A stretch of DNA of 64,000 bases from Prevotella melaninogenica (GTDB lineage Bacteria > Bacteroidota > Bacteroidia > Bacteroidales > Bacteroidaceae): assembly GCF_013267595.1 (NCBI RefSeq), contig NZ_CP054011.1, positions 310,001 to 374,000 on the forward strand, read 5' to 3'. The notes beneath the pieces were generated by a model. That model was not told the origin of the DNA, ran no database searches, and worked only from the letters and a program-made list of their open reading frames with translations. Position 1 is the first letter of the stretch. Each line of letters opens with the position of its first letter. Position numbers and translations under genes: made by a program. This document shows, in pieces, positions 27,917 to 36,786 of this stretch.

Positions 27917-27975
27917 TCGGTACATTCTCCTTTTAAATGTTTATCTTTGCAAAAGATAGAAGGAGAATGTACCGA
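27917..27975. promoter_or_regulatory. Promoter enclosed by nested inverted repeats
   Basis: A 16-bp perfect inverted repeat (TCGGTACATTCTCCTT at 27917-27932, AAGGAGAATGTACCGA at 27960-27975) flanks a -7 box TATCTTTG (27942-27949). The -7 box is itself part of an inner palindrome TATCTTT-GCA-AAAGATA (27942-27958). It is probably the promoter of the gene at 28034, with a symmetrical operator or hairpin around it. Confidence 0.6.
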
Positions 27976-28033
27976 TTGCGTTTCTCCGTGAAGTATAAAT
28001 TGATTCTTAACAAAACAGAATAATAACAAGACT

Positions 28034-28486
28034 ATGTCAAATCAGAATAAGCAGCGTAAATTTACAAAGTCGCTGACCTTTAAAGTTCTTTGTGGACTGG
28101 CTGTCCTCGTATTCTTGGGCTTAATTTATAATCTCATTGTGGCTTCAGATGATGCTCCAATGACTGAACAGGAGGAGGAAGAGGTGCAGAAACGCAATGC
28201 AGATGCAGACACAATAGACATAGTAGGCGATTATCTTTGGCCTAATATGAAGCCTTCAAAAGAAGATATGATGACTGATGAGGAGAAAGTTGCTGAGGCT
28301 GAAAAAGCTAAGGCTGGTAAAGATGATAAGGGGAAGGAGGCTTCTGATAAGGTGCAGTCTAACCAATACAATGCTCCTATCGCTGCACCTGCTCCAGACA
28401 TAACCCCATCTTCAGAACTTCCTGCTAAGCAGACAGCACCTTCTATTGAGAAGATGGAGGCTCCAAAGATTGAAAAGATTGAATAG
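28034..28486 (+). CDS. Hypothetical membrane-anchored acidic/Pro-rich protein
   Basis: 150 residues: a basic N-terminus (SNQNKQRKFTKSLTFK), one transmembrane helix (about 18-38), then a hydrophilic tail. The tail contains an acidic stretch (EQEEEEVQKRNAD), a Lys/Glu/Ala segment and a Pro/Ala-rich end with repeated IEKM/IEKIE motifs. It is probably a periplasm-facing, largely unstructured protein. I recognise no family. It is preceded by the inverted-repeat promoter at 27917-27975. Confidence 0.65.
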   Translation: MSNQNKQRKFTKSLTFKVLCGLAVLVFLGLIYNLIVASDDAPMTEQEEEEVQKRNADADTIDIVGDYLWPNMKPSKEDMMTDEEKVAEAEKAKAGKDDKGKEASDKVQSNQYNAPIAAPAPDITPSSELPAKQTAPSIEKMEAPKIEKIE

Positions 28487-28616
28487 TATAAGAACTGTTC
28501 TTTAGACTGAACAGTAGACTATAAGAATCTTCACAACTTTGTGTAAACGTTGTTCTAAAGCTTGTAAAGTAGAAAGAAAAAATACTATAACGACTTAAAA
28601 GAAAGAGAGGTATGCA

Positions 28617-29180
28617 ATGAAACGTTTAGTTTTATTTCTTTTTGTAGCTGTCCTAATGGTGGGTTGTGCTACAACTTATTATGATTCAGAGGGTAATCCT
28701 GTGTCAAAGGAGAAGATGGCGCAGTTGCGTTCTACTGCTGTGAAGGCTCACTTAGCAGAGCATCGCTACCGCGTCTTTGTGGACCGTATGTATCCTATGC
28801 GTGGTCCTGCTGTCTATTTACAGGACGACTGGGGACTCGAGGTGAGTGGTGATTCGGTAGGACTTTTCCTCCCTTATTTCGGTAGAGCTTACTATATTCC
28901 TTACGGACGTGGTGGCGGTTTGAGCCTTGTAGAACCTCTAACGAGTTATAGGGAAGAACCGATGAAGGGCGGACGTCGTATCTTTATGACCACTCGTAAT
29001 GATTTCGAGAGCTATCAGATTGTACTTGAAGTCTTCGATAATGCTACTGTTTCATTGGTGATTAATCCCAGTGAAAAGGAGACGATTAGTTTTTCTGGTG
29101 TGATGGAGCTTAATGATGTTTTTACACCAAAGGGTCAAAAAGCAAGTAAGAAACACCAGACAACATTCATGAAATTATGA
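28617..29180 (+). CDS. DUF4251-type lipoprotein
   Basis: 187 residues with a lipoprotein signal (VAVLMVGCATTYY, Cys near 17). The core fits the DUF4251 family of Bacteroidota: AHRYRVFVDRMYPMRGPAVY, SGDSVGLFLPYFGRAYYIPY with a Gly-rich GRGGGLSLVEP, and NDFESYQIVLEVFDNATVSL. Function unknown, envelope location. It overlaps the next gene by 4 bp (ATGA), so the two are co-translated. Confidence 0.8.
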   Translation: MKRLVLFLFVAVLMVGCATTYYDSEGNPVSKEKMAQLRSTAVKAHLAEHRYRVFVDRMYPMRGPAVYLQDDWGLEVSGDSVGLFLPYFGRAYYIPYGRGGGLSLVEPLTSYREEPMKGGRRIFMTTRNDFESYQIVLEVFDNATVSLVINPSEKETISFSGVMELNDVFTPKGQKASKKHQTTFMKL

Positions 29181-30286
29181 TTAACCGACTTAATACTTTG
29201 TTCCTGTTACTGTTTGTAAGTCTTATGGCATTCGGACAGTCGGCAGGAACAATTGCGTCTAAGGATGCCATGCTTTATGAGTCGTCCCGACATCTATATG
29301 AGAAGGGTGATACGTTGACGATTATCTCAAAGGATTTTGAATGGCCAAAAGGCTTGGATGGCTCGGTCTTACCAGAACTACAGCATTATCTTACAAGCTT
29401 TTTCTTTAACCAGTCTTCTGAAAGTTATGAAGCTGGTTGGAAGCAGTTTGAGTCTTCGTTAGGGAAGGAAGTGCGAACTATAAAGGATGATGCGGGTGCT
29501 GAAAGGCGTTTTTATGATATGGGGTTACGATGTCTTTGGTTGGAGCCAGGCAGATACATTTCTTTTCTTGCCCGCTTGGAGGAGCGTAATGCAACAAGTG
29601 TCATTACGGCAAAGCATTCTTATTTTACCTTTGACCTTATCAATAAGAAAGTCTTAACGCAGAATGATGTGTTTAATCAGACACGCATGTGGCAGGATCC
29701 TAACGTTCGCTATCAGTTCTATGAACTGTTAGATTATACGGCAAATACGCATACTGAGGACTCTATAAATTGGGACCTTCTGCCCAATCAGTTTGCACTG
29801 ATAGGACAGAATATACGTTTCGACCTTGGTGTTGATAACGGTGGAGGAGTTTATTCAGAAGTAAGTAATGACATGGTAGATGTCCTTTTCTCTAAGAGCT
29901 TTAAGAAGTGGCAGAAACAGTCATTATCTTATGCAGGCATAAAGAAACTTCCTAATGAGGCTGTATATGTCTCCTTATCAACTGATTCTGTCTTCCCAGA
30001 AATATTGCCACAGTTTGATGGAAATTTAGCTGCAGCTATTGGACAGAATATTTCCTATACAGGACTTAACCCGACAATAACTCCTGTGGGGAGAATTTAC
30101 GCCTCTTTTATTGTTGATACGGATGGTTCCTTGAAAGATATAGTCTTTCTAACGGTAAATAATATTGAGTTGAACCGCGGTATTGCTGCAGCACTTCAAT
30201 TATTAAGAGGTTGGAAACCTGCAATGCATAACGGTAAACCTGTAGCTTTTAGATATAACCTTCCCCTCATTTTACACTTCCAATAA
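29177..30286 (+). CDS. Exported protein with TonB C-terminal-like domain
   Basis: 369 residues with an N-terminal signal peptide (FLLLFVSLMAFGQ). The middle region (about 50-260) resembles the DUF3298/RsiV-like beta-sheet fold found with DUF4251 proteins (ISFLARLEER...YFTFDLINKKVLT). The last 75 residues match the TonB C-terminal fold of Bacteroidota energy transducers: GRIYASFIVDTDGSLKDIVF, then LRGWKPAMHNGKPVAFRYNL. It lacks the N-terminal anchor and Pro-rich linker of a true TonB. It overlaps the DUF4251 gene; function unknown. Confidence 0.7.
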   Translation: MINRLNTLFLLLFVSLMAFGQSAGTIASKDAMLYESSRHLYEKGDTLTIISKDFEWPKGLDGSVLPELQHYLTSFFFNQSSESYEAGWKQFESSLGKEVRTIKDDAGAERRFYDMGLRCLWLEPGRYISFLARLEERNATSVITAKHSYFTFDLINKKVLTQNDVFNQTRMWQDPNVRYQFYELLDYTANTHTEDSINWDLLPNQFALIGQNIRFDLGVDNGGGVYSEVSNDMVDVLFSKSFKKWQKQSLSYAGIKKLPNEAVYVSLSTDSVFPEILPQFDGNLAAAIGQNISYTGLNPTITPVGRIYASFIVDTDGSLKDIVFLTVNNIELNRGIAAALQLLRGWKPAMHNGKPVAFRYNLPLILHFQ

Positions 30287-30290
30287 GAGT

Positions 30291-30356
30291 CGTGCGGAGC
30301 CTTAGCACGTGTGGTGCGGGTGGTAAGCACCAATGGTGCGGAGGCTTCGCACCAAA
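30291..30356 (+). repeat. GC-rich hairpin array with 22-nt period
   Basis: Three 22-nt units starting at 30291, 30313 and 30335. Each is a 19-nt near-palindrome plus 3 nt: CGTGCGGAGCCTTAGCACG, GGTGCGGGTGGTAAGCACC, GGTGCGGAGGCTTCGCACC. The array starts 5 bases after the preceding stop codon. The sequence is unrelated to the AGGTGCTT element family but has the same period. Confidence 0.8.
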
Positions 30357-30512
30357 CAAATAGATGTAGATGTGATTGTCGGTAAAGAGTTGGCTCAGAG
30401 TCGATTAATGCTTATTTATTGCTTGTTTCGAAGGTGAATGAAACACGAAAGCATTTGTTTTGTTTCACCAAAGAGAGGAGACGGAAAGTTGATAGGTTGT
30501 ACTTATCTTCTT

Positions 30513-30998
30513 TTAGGGTATGCTTGTATGCCTTTCGTCCTTCTCTTTTTCAGCCTGATATAGGAAGTCGTAAATAATTTCTGTAACCCTTTCTTGCCCT
30601 TCGTTAGTAAGTGCTGGAAGGGTGAAGATTCTTCCCTTTGTTGTATAAATTATCTGAACGATGAAAGGAACGAAGTAATAATTGTAGTCGTTTATCCCTT
30701 CTATTTCATCAGCAGTTACTTCTGTATATTTGCAACGTAGACAATCGTAGAAACAAATATGGTCACCTTTGATGGATAGATAGTCTTTTTCCCATAGTTT
30801 TTGGCAGGCAACAAAAAGTTTGAAAAGCCAAAACGAAACAGTATGAAGTATGATTAAGAGTGCGAAAATGAGCATGAAAGGATGGGCAGCGTCTACACCT
30901 TTGTGCCCAAAGAAAAACCATATAAATAAGAAGATGGGGATGGGTGCGAATAACGCGTCTAAGAGTAATAAGCTGCTATATTTGTATTTGATAACCAT
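30513..30998 (-). CDS. Hypothetical two-helix membrane protein
   Basis: 161 residues with two transmembrane helices (about 10-32 and 40-65) and a soluble C-terminal part. That part looks like a bacterial PH-type beta domain (KDYLSIKGDHICFYDCLRCKYTEVTADEIEGI). It starts 1 bp after the MBOAT gene stop, so it is in that operon. No known family assigned. Confidence 0.65.
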   Translation of the reverse strand: MVIKYKYSSLLLLDALFAPIPIFLFIWFFFGHKGVDAAHPFMLIFALLIILHTVSFWLFKLFVACQKLWEKDYLSIKGDHICFYDCLRCKYTEVTADEIEGINDYNYYFVPFIVQIIYTTKGRIFTLPALTNEGQERVTEIIYDFLYQAEKEKDERHTSIP

Positions 30999-30999
30999 C

Positions 31000-32481
31000 T
31001 TAGAATTGTGTGTAGATAAAAGGTTGGATACTATGATGACTAAGATTAATAACTAACTGCATAACAACAGCAAAGATACATAGCTTAACAAGCCATGAAG
31101 AATTGATAAACTTATTTTGCAGCCAGTTATAGTCAGTCTCTCGAATACTATGAAGTTCCAAACTTATCAGCACAACGGCAAGCCATAGTGGGTATTCCAT
31201 TAGGAAGGTGTAGGCATCTGAGAGGCTGATAGTATGCAGGATATTGTCGATTAATGTTGTAGCAGTTGTCATATCCGCTGCACGGAAGAATATCCATGCA
31301 AGGGAAACATAGCTAAACGTAATAAACCAACTGATACCTTTTGTGTATTTATTGTCTGGTATCTTATCCAATCCATTGTTTCGGCAAAACTTATGAATGA
31401 CCAGTCCGATACCATGAAGTACACCCCATACGATGAACATCCATGATGCACCATGCCACAGACCTGCCACTATCATTGCTAAGAAGCTATTGAGATAGGT
31501 GCGAAGTTCGCCTTTTCTGTTTCCTCCCAATGGGATGTAAAGATAGTCGCGGAACCATGTTGAGAGGGCAATGTGCCAACGATGCCAGAACTCTGTGAGG
31601 TTCAGACTCTGATAAGGGAATCTGAAATTGTCTTTTAGTTCGTATCCCATTAGGGCGGCAACACCAATAGCAAGGTCGCTGTAGCCCGAGAAATCGAAAT
31701 AGATTTGAACTGAAAAGCCCAATACACCCATCAAATTACCAAAGCCACTTTGGCTTGCTGGCGCATCAAAAACAATGTTATTGTATTGTGCAATATAGTC
31801 GGCGATGAGGGCTTTCTTTATCAGTCCGCAGATGATCAGCCATAAACCTTTATAAACAAGATTCTCGTTGACATTGTCTTTCGGTGTCTGAACCTGTGGG
31901 AGCAATACTTCAGCGCGGGTGATGGGACCAGCGATAAGGAGTGGGAAAAAGGTAAGGTAGAAGGTATAATCTATCAGTTCTGCTGTCTTTGGATAGCGTC
32001 CTTTATAGATGTCAACGGTGTAACTGATAGCTTGAAAGGTGAAGAATGAGATACCGACAGGTAGCAACATCTTCTCTGGTGAGAAGTTGCTACGCAATAG
32101 TTCGTGGAATATCTCAAGTGTAAAGTTTGAGTATTTGTAGTAGAGTAGGGGTAATAACTCTGTTAGGATGACAATGGCAAGTCCAATTTTACGCACTTTT
32201 CCACGCTTTAAGTGCATCATAAAGCGAGTGAGATACCATGAACTAATCGTAATAATGGGCAATAGCCACATCAAAACTCCATTTGCTTTGAAAGCAAAGA
32301 AAAGACTAAAAGCTATGACGTATGCCTTTGTCCATGTTTGGCGATAGCGGTTTAATCCTATGTATATGGCAAAGAAAACAAGGAACGAAGCCATAAATGG
32401 AAATGTACACAGCGACCAGTTCTTGTCTTGTGAAGACAAGAAGTCAAAGAAGGTAGTCATCAACTGTGTTGTATTTGTCAT
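31000..32481 (-). CDS. MBOAT-family O-acyltransferase
   Basis: A polytopic inner-membrane acyltransferase of the AlgI/DltB/PatA type, which moves acyl groups from the cytoplasm to extracytoplasmic polymers. 493 residues and about 10-12 helices. Conserved segments are LLPVGISFFTFQAISYTVDIYKG near 140-160, FPLLIAGPITRAEVLLPQ, LTEFWHRWHIALSTWFRDYLY near 295-315 and the catalytic-His segment GLWHGASWMFIVWG near 343. The SGNH-like gene lies 33 bp upstream, the usual partner in polysaccharide O-acetylation systems. Confidence 0.9.
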   Translation of the reverse strand: MTNTTQLMTTFFDFLSSQDKNWSLCTFPFMASFLVFFAIYIGLNRYRQTWTKAYVIAFSLFFAFKANGVLMWLLPIITISSWYLTRFMMHLKRGKVRKIGLAIVILTELLPLLYYKYSNFTLEIFHELLRSNFSPEKMLLPVGISFFTFQAISYTVDIYKGRYPKTAELIDYTFYLTFFPLLIAGPITRAEVLLPQVQTPKDNVNENLVYKGLWLIICGLIKKALIADYIAQYNNIVFDAPASQSGFGNLMGVLGFSVQIYFDFSGYSDLAIGVAALMGYELKDNFRFPYQSLNLTEFWHRWHIALSTWFRDYLYIPLGGNRKGELRTYLNSFLAMIVAGLWHGASWMFIVWGVLHGIGLVIHKFCRNNGLDKIPDNKYTKGISWFITFSYVSLAWIFFRAADMTTATTLIDNILHTISLSDAYTFLMEYPLWLAVVLISLELHSIRETDYNWLQNKFINSSWLVKLCIFAVVMQLVINLSHHSIQPFIYTQF

Positions 32482-32514
32482 CTATTAATCGTTTATTTGC
32501 AGCTTGTTTCCTAT

Positions 32515-33267
32515 TTAATAGCCTTCAAAGGAAGGTTGCAAAAGCTTTGTATTTGTTGCCTTGTGATTGGCTTTTGGATTGTTGAGTTGTAGCGGATTAG
32601 CACACTCTTTACTCCTTATAAACTTAGCTGCGGTATCCATCCAGTAGGCAGCTGCAGCCCATGTAGGATGATAATGGTCGCTACCTCTTTTGAGTTTTAG
32701 GTTACGACTGTCAAAGAAATGTCCTTTTCCGACATTCTCCTTTATGACATCATTGATGCCAGTATCGCCATTCCAATCAGAAGGACTTATCCATACGAAA
32801 GGAATATTACCTATTTTTTTTACTAATTGTTGTACATATTGCGTACGATTGGCAAGGTCGTTGATAAAGAGCTCATTACTGCCAAGGCAGATGAGTATGT
32901 ATGTTGGCTTATATTCTGTAATGAAGTGTTCTAAGGTTTGGGTGGTTCCCCAACGCTCAGTAGAAGAACTATACCAGATAACGGTATATAGTTTGTGTCC
33001 GTTTTCGCCTGCATAATCACCCAACCTACGTGAAAGGCCTTCCACCATTGAGTCTCCAATGAAAAGGATTGTTTGGTTGCGATGTACCTTTTTAGCGGTA
33101 TGCTTCGTTTGTTTTGTTTTCTCAATAAGCGGTCGGCTTAGGTTGACAAGCGTTATCTTGCGGATAGTATAGCTGCCCATTGTTATCTCGGTTGGGATAA
33201 CAGCATAGACAATAATGGCTGCCATGACAGCAGCCATCAAGAGTAGTGTCTTTATCTGGGCGTGCAT
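32515..33267 (-). CDS. SGNH/GDSL-like exported acyl-transfer protein
   Basis: 250 residues: one N-terminal transmembrane or signal anchor (about 5-25), then an SGNH-hydrolase fold outside the membrane. Block I is FIGDSMVEGL (S73), block III is CLGSNE (N131), and the C-terminal D197-H-Y-H200 supplies the catalytic Asp/His. The triad is intact. It is paired with the MBOAT gene 33 bp downstream, so it probably hydrolyses or transfers acetyl groups on a cell-surface glycan. The target polymer is unknown. Confidence 0.8.
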   Translation of the reverse strand: MHAQIKTLLLMAAVMAAIIVYAVIPTEITMGSYTIRKITLVNLSRPLIEKTKQTKHTAKKVHRNQTILFIGDSMVEGLSRRLGDYAGENGHKLYTVIWYSSSTERWGTTQTLEHFITEYKPTYILICLGSNELFINDLANRTQYVQQLVKKIGNIPFVWISPSDWNGDTGINDVIKENVGKGHFFDSRNLKLKRGSDHYHPTWAAAAYWMDTAAKFIRSKECANPLQLNNPKANHKATNTKLLQPSFEGY

Positions 33268-33276
33268 ATGATTGTC

Positions 33277-34026
33277 TTATTTCAAGATAATTTCCACAGG
33301 ACAGTGGTCGCTTCCCATAATCTCTGTATGAATCTTAGCATCTTCGAGGCGGTCTTTGAGACGTTCTGAGATGAGGAAATAGTCGATACGCCACCCCGTA
33401 TTCTTCTCTCTTGCACGGAAACGATATGACCACCAAGAGTAAGTAACCTGCTCTGGATAAAGGGTACGGAAGGTATCGATGAAGCCATTACTTAGTAATT
33501 GGGTCATCTTCTCACGCTCTTCATCAGTGAAGCCAGCATTCTTGCGGTTTGTCTTAGGGTTCTTAAGGTCTATCTCCTGATGGGCAACATTCATGTCACC
33601 GCATACGATAACAGGCTTTTTCTCATCGAGTTTATGAAGATAGGCTTGGAAGTCATCTTCCCACTTCATACGATAATCCAATCGACGAAGTCCGTCTTGT
33701 GAGTTCGGTGTATAGACTGTTACGAGATAGAAGTCATCCATCTCTAATGTTATCACACGTCCCTCATGGTCGTGCTCATCAATATTAATACCATAAGTCA
33801 CGCTCAATGGCTTATGCTTTGTGAAGATAGCGGTGCCAGAGTAACCCTTCTTGTCAGCGTAATTCCAGTAAGACTCATATCCCAGAAAACTGATATCAAG
33901 CTGTCCTGCTTGCATCTTCGTCTCTTGCAGACAAAAGAAATCTGCATCCAAGTCCTTGAATTGCTGCTCAAACTCTTTTCCTACACAGGCGCGAAGCCCG
34001 TTTACATTCCATGAAATAAACTTCAT
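33277..34026 (-). CDS. xth: Exodeoxyribonuclease III / AP endonuclease
   Basis: Base-excision repair enzyme of the EEP family, cytoplasmic. 249 residues with MKFISWNVNGLRA at the start, metal-binding Glu in FCLQETK near 36, VYTPNSQ, CGDMNVAH near 142-149, and the catalytic SDHCPVEI at the end. It overlaps the start of the xth-proximal lipoprotein gene by 4 bp and ends 9 bp before the SGNH gene, so it is embedded in a longer transcription unit. Confidence 0.95.
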   Translation of the reverse strand: MKFISWNVNGLRACVGKEFEQQFKDLDADFFCLQETKMQAGQLDISFLGYESYWNYADKKGYSGTAIFTKHKPLSVTYGINIDEHDHEGRVITLEMDDFYLVTVYTPNSQDGLRRLDYRMKWEDDFQAYLHKLDEKKPVIVCGDMNVAHQEIDLKNPKTNRKNAGFTDEEREKMTQLLSNGFIDTFRTLYPEQVTYSWWSYRFRAREKNTGWRIDYFLISERLKDRLEDAKIHTEIMGSDHCPVEIILK

Positions 34027-34694
34027 CGTATTTCTTTCTTTTCTATTGTTCTTAGTTCAAACTCAACAGGTATGCTGAATTTCTTTTCTTGTTTATATTC
34101 AGTGCGTCCATCCTGATGTTCTATAACTTTATCCAATCTGTAGATTATAAATTTCATATTGAGGCTGGATGACTTTATATCATAGTGTGCATTAAGTCTA
34201 TCATTTCGTAACTGACCGACTACGTTATAAGTACCCTGAGAGGTCTGTATTTTTGTTGTAATACGTGGGGTTGCATATAAATCTGCAGGATCTTTAGAGT
34301 CAGGATTGCCTATAAGGCGGAACTGAAGGTTGGCTAACGGAGCTTCTTTTAATGCTGAACGAAGGTGAGCGGCTTCGCTGCTGTTGTCATCAGTAGATAT
34401 TCCAAACGCAAGAGCTTCATAAGGAAAGTTCTTGCAGACAACTATACCATCTTCATTGATGTTCCATTTGATATTACCACTAAGCCCCTGATTTTTTGCA
34501 TCAGCACTTATTAAACCTTTGTAACTGCCAGGTATGCTGTTTAAAACCTTTGTACGTGCTTCAAGGAATTGTTCTTTTGTTAGTTCTTTTTCCTTACCCC
34601 CTATATTTTCATTGTTGTCGTCTTTTGAGCAGCTTGTGAGGCATAAGGTGATGGTGCATAGTGCCATAGCTGCAAGTGTCATAATCTTTTTCAT
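34023..34694 (-). CDS. DUF4840-like lipoprotein A
   Basis: 223 residues, lipoprotein signal ending LTSCSKDD. One of three tandem paralogues: all share a signal, a short acidic region, a motif of the type GSYKGLI/GNYKGNL/GEYKGTL, INWTVDKNY-like strands and NFPYEALAFGIS / NFPYQLLANGVS / KFPYATLASGVS. It resembles the DUF4840 family. It overlaps xth by 4 bp. Function unknown, predicted periplasmic or surface. Confidence 0.7.
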   Translation of the reverse strand: MKKIMTLAAMALCTITLCLTSCSKDDNNENIGGKEKELTKEQFLEARTKVLNSIPGSYKGLISADAKNQGLSGNIKWNINEDGIVVCKNFPYEALAFGISTDDNSSEAAHLRSALKEAPLANLQFRLIGNPDSKDPADLYATPRITTKIQTSQGTYNVVGQLRNDRLNAHYDIKSSSLNMKFIIYRLDKVIEHQDGRTEYKQEKKFSIPVEFELRTIEKKEIR

Positions 34695-34770
34695 ATACTT
34701 TTGTTTTAATGTTTTTATCTTATAGTAAAGGTAGACTACTCGTCTTATATCCCATGAAATAAATTTTCAT

Positions 34771-35388
34771 TTACATCTTATATCCTTCCAGATAGAAGCT
34801 AACAGGTGTGTCAAAGTCCTCTTGTATAATTGCAGTTGCGTGTGCCTTGTTTATTTTCACCAGTTTGTATATAGTGAATTGCAGTTGCATTTTAGAGTTG
34901 TTCATTGTATAACTACTGCTGAACTGCTTATTGTTAAAGGAAACGGCACCTGTTAATTCATAAGTTTCGTTGGCTGTTGTAACATTAAACTTGAAGTTAG
35001 ATGACAAGTTGAAAAATACCTTATTATCTTGTGGTTGTAAGGTCGTAATATACAATTTCAGCGGTCCTTGCTTCTCGCTAACGAGGGTAGTATATAGCGA
35101 AGATGCAGTGTTCTTTGACACTCCATTTGCCAACAATTGGTATGGGAAGTTGTTGACTGTAATGGTATAGTTCTTATCTACAGTCCAATTGATTCCCGGC
35201 CAGATTGTTGTTGTTGTCCCATAAGTAGCAGCCAAGTTACCTTTATAGTTTCCAACAATGTTGTTGAGCGCCTGTATAGCATTTTTCTCAGCATCTGGAA
35301 TGTCGTTATCTTTTGAACAACTTGTAGTAAACAATGCTATTACAAGTGCGCAAATGACCATTGTTATAAGTTTCATATTTCTTTTCAT
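34771..35388 (-). CDS. DUF4840-like lipoprotein B
   Basis: 205 residues, signal ending FTTSCSKDN. It shares GNYKGNL and NFPYQLLANGVS with its two neighbours, with an overall divergent sequence, consistent with old tandem duplication. It is preceded by a perfect 14-bp hairpin in the gap to copy C. Confidence 0.7.
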   Translation of the reverse strand: MKRNMKLITMVICALVIALFTTSCSKDNDIPDAEKNAIQALNNIVGNYKGNLAATYGTTTTIWPGINWTVDKNYTITVNNFPYQLLANGVSKNTASSLYTTLVSEKQGPLKLYITTLQPQDNKVFFNLSSNFKFNVTTANETYELTGAVSFNNKQFSSSYTMNNSKMQLQFTIYKLVKINKAHATAIIQEDFDTPVSFYLEGYKM

Positions 35389-35408
35389 GCTCTTCCTTCT
35401 TTTGACGT

Positions 35409-35446
35409 ACTTGTACGAAGCCCTGTTGAATAGGCTTCGTACAAGT
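35409..35446 (-). terminator. Hairpin between lipoprotein genes C and B
   Basis: A perfect 14-bp inverted repeat ACTTGTACGAAGCC / GGCTTCGTACAAGT with a 10-base loop. It lies just after the stop of copy C. No strong T run, so it may be an attenuator or processing signal. Confidence 0.6.
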
Positions 35447-35451
35447 TACAT

Positions 35452-36090
35452 TTATTGCTTTTTGGCCCTTAGATAGTATGTTATTGGCTTGTCGAAATCT
35501 TTCTGCCATTTTACTCCACCATGCTTATGTTTCTTAATTAGTCCCTCTACTGTAAATTCGAGGTATAATTCTGATTCATTTATATTATAGTAACTCTTGG
35601 ATATAGGTTGAGCTTTTTTGATTGATCCTACTATTTCATAATCTGCATTTGGTGCAGAAAGTGGTGCGTAGAAAAGAAGGTCTATATTCAATGACATGCG
35701 GTTGTCGGATATGTCTGAACCTGCCATGACAATATAAAGAGGTGCATCTTTAACGTCTAAAAGTGTCTGAAATAATTCTGACATTTTCCCAGCAACTTCT
35801 TGTTTTGAGACACCACTTGCTAATGTCGCGTATGGGAATTTCTCGATAATAATATTGTGGTTCTTATCTATCTTCCAACTAATTTTTTGTCCAAAAGCTC
35901 CTTCTGTACCAGTTTCTGTCGTGGTAGAGAAACCTAATGTTCCTTTATATTCTCCTACCATGTGGTTAAGAACTTGTTCAGTAGTCTTGGGATAGTCAAC
36001 TTCATTTTTGTCACTTGAGCAGCTGGCCGTAACTGCCAACATTGTAACTGCACATAAAGCCATAAAGGCTGTTTTCATTGTTCTTTTCAT
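35452..36090 (-). CDS. DUF4840-like lipoprotein C
   Basis: 212 residues, signal ending VTASCSSDK. It carries GEYKGTL and KFPYATLASGVS, the same landmarks as copies A and B. It starts 35 bp after the folE stop on the same strand. It is the promoter-proximal copy of the trio. Confidence 0.7.
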   Translation of the reverse strand: MKRTMKTAFMALCAVTMLAVTASCSSDKNEVDYPKTTEQVLNHMVGEYKGTLGFSTTTETGTEGAFGQKISWKIDKNHNIIIEKFPYATLASGVSKQEVAGKMSELFQTLLDVKDAPLYIVMAGSDISDNRMSLNIDLLFYAPLSAPNADYEIVGSIKKAQPISKSYYNINESELYLEFTVEGLIKKHKHGGVKWQKDFDKPITYYLRAKKQ

Positions 36091-36125
36091 TTTTTTGAGT
36101 TTTAAAGTTTATAATAGTGCTTTAA

Positions 36126-36719
36126 TTATATTCTCTTGGTCTCTCCACGCAGCAAGTCCATGAACTCGTTGCGGGTCTTACTTGATTCAAATACACCACT
36201 ATAAGCACTTGTTGTGGTAATAGAGTTCTGTTTTTCTACACCACGCATCTGCATACACATGTGCTTTGCTTCGATAACAACCATTACTCCTTGCGGCTTC
36301 AGCGTGTCATTGATGCACTGCATCACCTGCTCTGTTAGGCGTTCTTGTACCTGTAGACGATGTGAGAAGATATCCACAACACGTGCAATCTTGCTCAATC
36401 CTGTTATATATCCGTTTGGTATATATGCAACATGAGCCTTACCATAGAACGGAAGAATGTGGTGTTCACACATGGAGAAGAAGTCAATATCTTTCACAAT
36501 AACCATCTGGTTGTACTTCTCTTCAAACAAAGCATCTGTCAATACCTTATGTGGGTCTTGTGTATAACCACGTGTAAGTACCTGCATAGCCTTTGCAACA
36601 CGCATAGGCGTTTTCTGCAAACCTTCTCTTTCAGGGTCTTCTCCTAAGAGTGTAAGCACCTGCTTGTAGTGTGATGCAAGTTCGTCTAATCCTTCACGGA
36701 ATGGTATTTCTGGCGTCAT
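36126..36719 (-). CDS. folE: GTP cyclohydrolase I
   Basis: First step of folate synthesis: GTP to dihydroneopterin triphosphate, cytoplasmic homodecamer. 197 residues. Zinc ligands are in [17 protein letters not shown] near 85-100 and [10 protein letters not shown] near 153. [20 protein letters not shown] is the usual family segment. folK of the same pathway lies elsewhere in the window (60911). Confidence 0.95.
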   Translation of the reverse strand: MTPEIPFREGLDELASHYKQVLTLLGEDPEREGLQKTPMRVAKAMQVLTRGYTQDPHKVLTDALFEEKYNQMVIVKDIDFFSMCEHHILPFYGKAHVAYIPNGYITGLSKIARVVDIFSHRLQVQERLTEQVMQCINDTLKPQGVMVVIEAKHMCMQMRGVEKQNSITTTSAYSGVFESSKTRNEFMDLLRGETKRI

Positions 36720-36786
36720 ATTATTTTGATTTCTGATTAATTGTATTTGTTAGGGTTCTCTTTATGATAATAAGGTGGAATAATCC

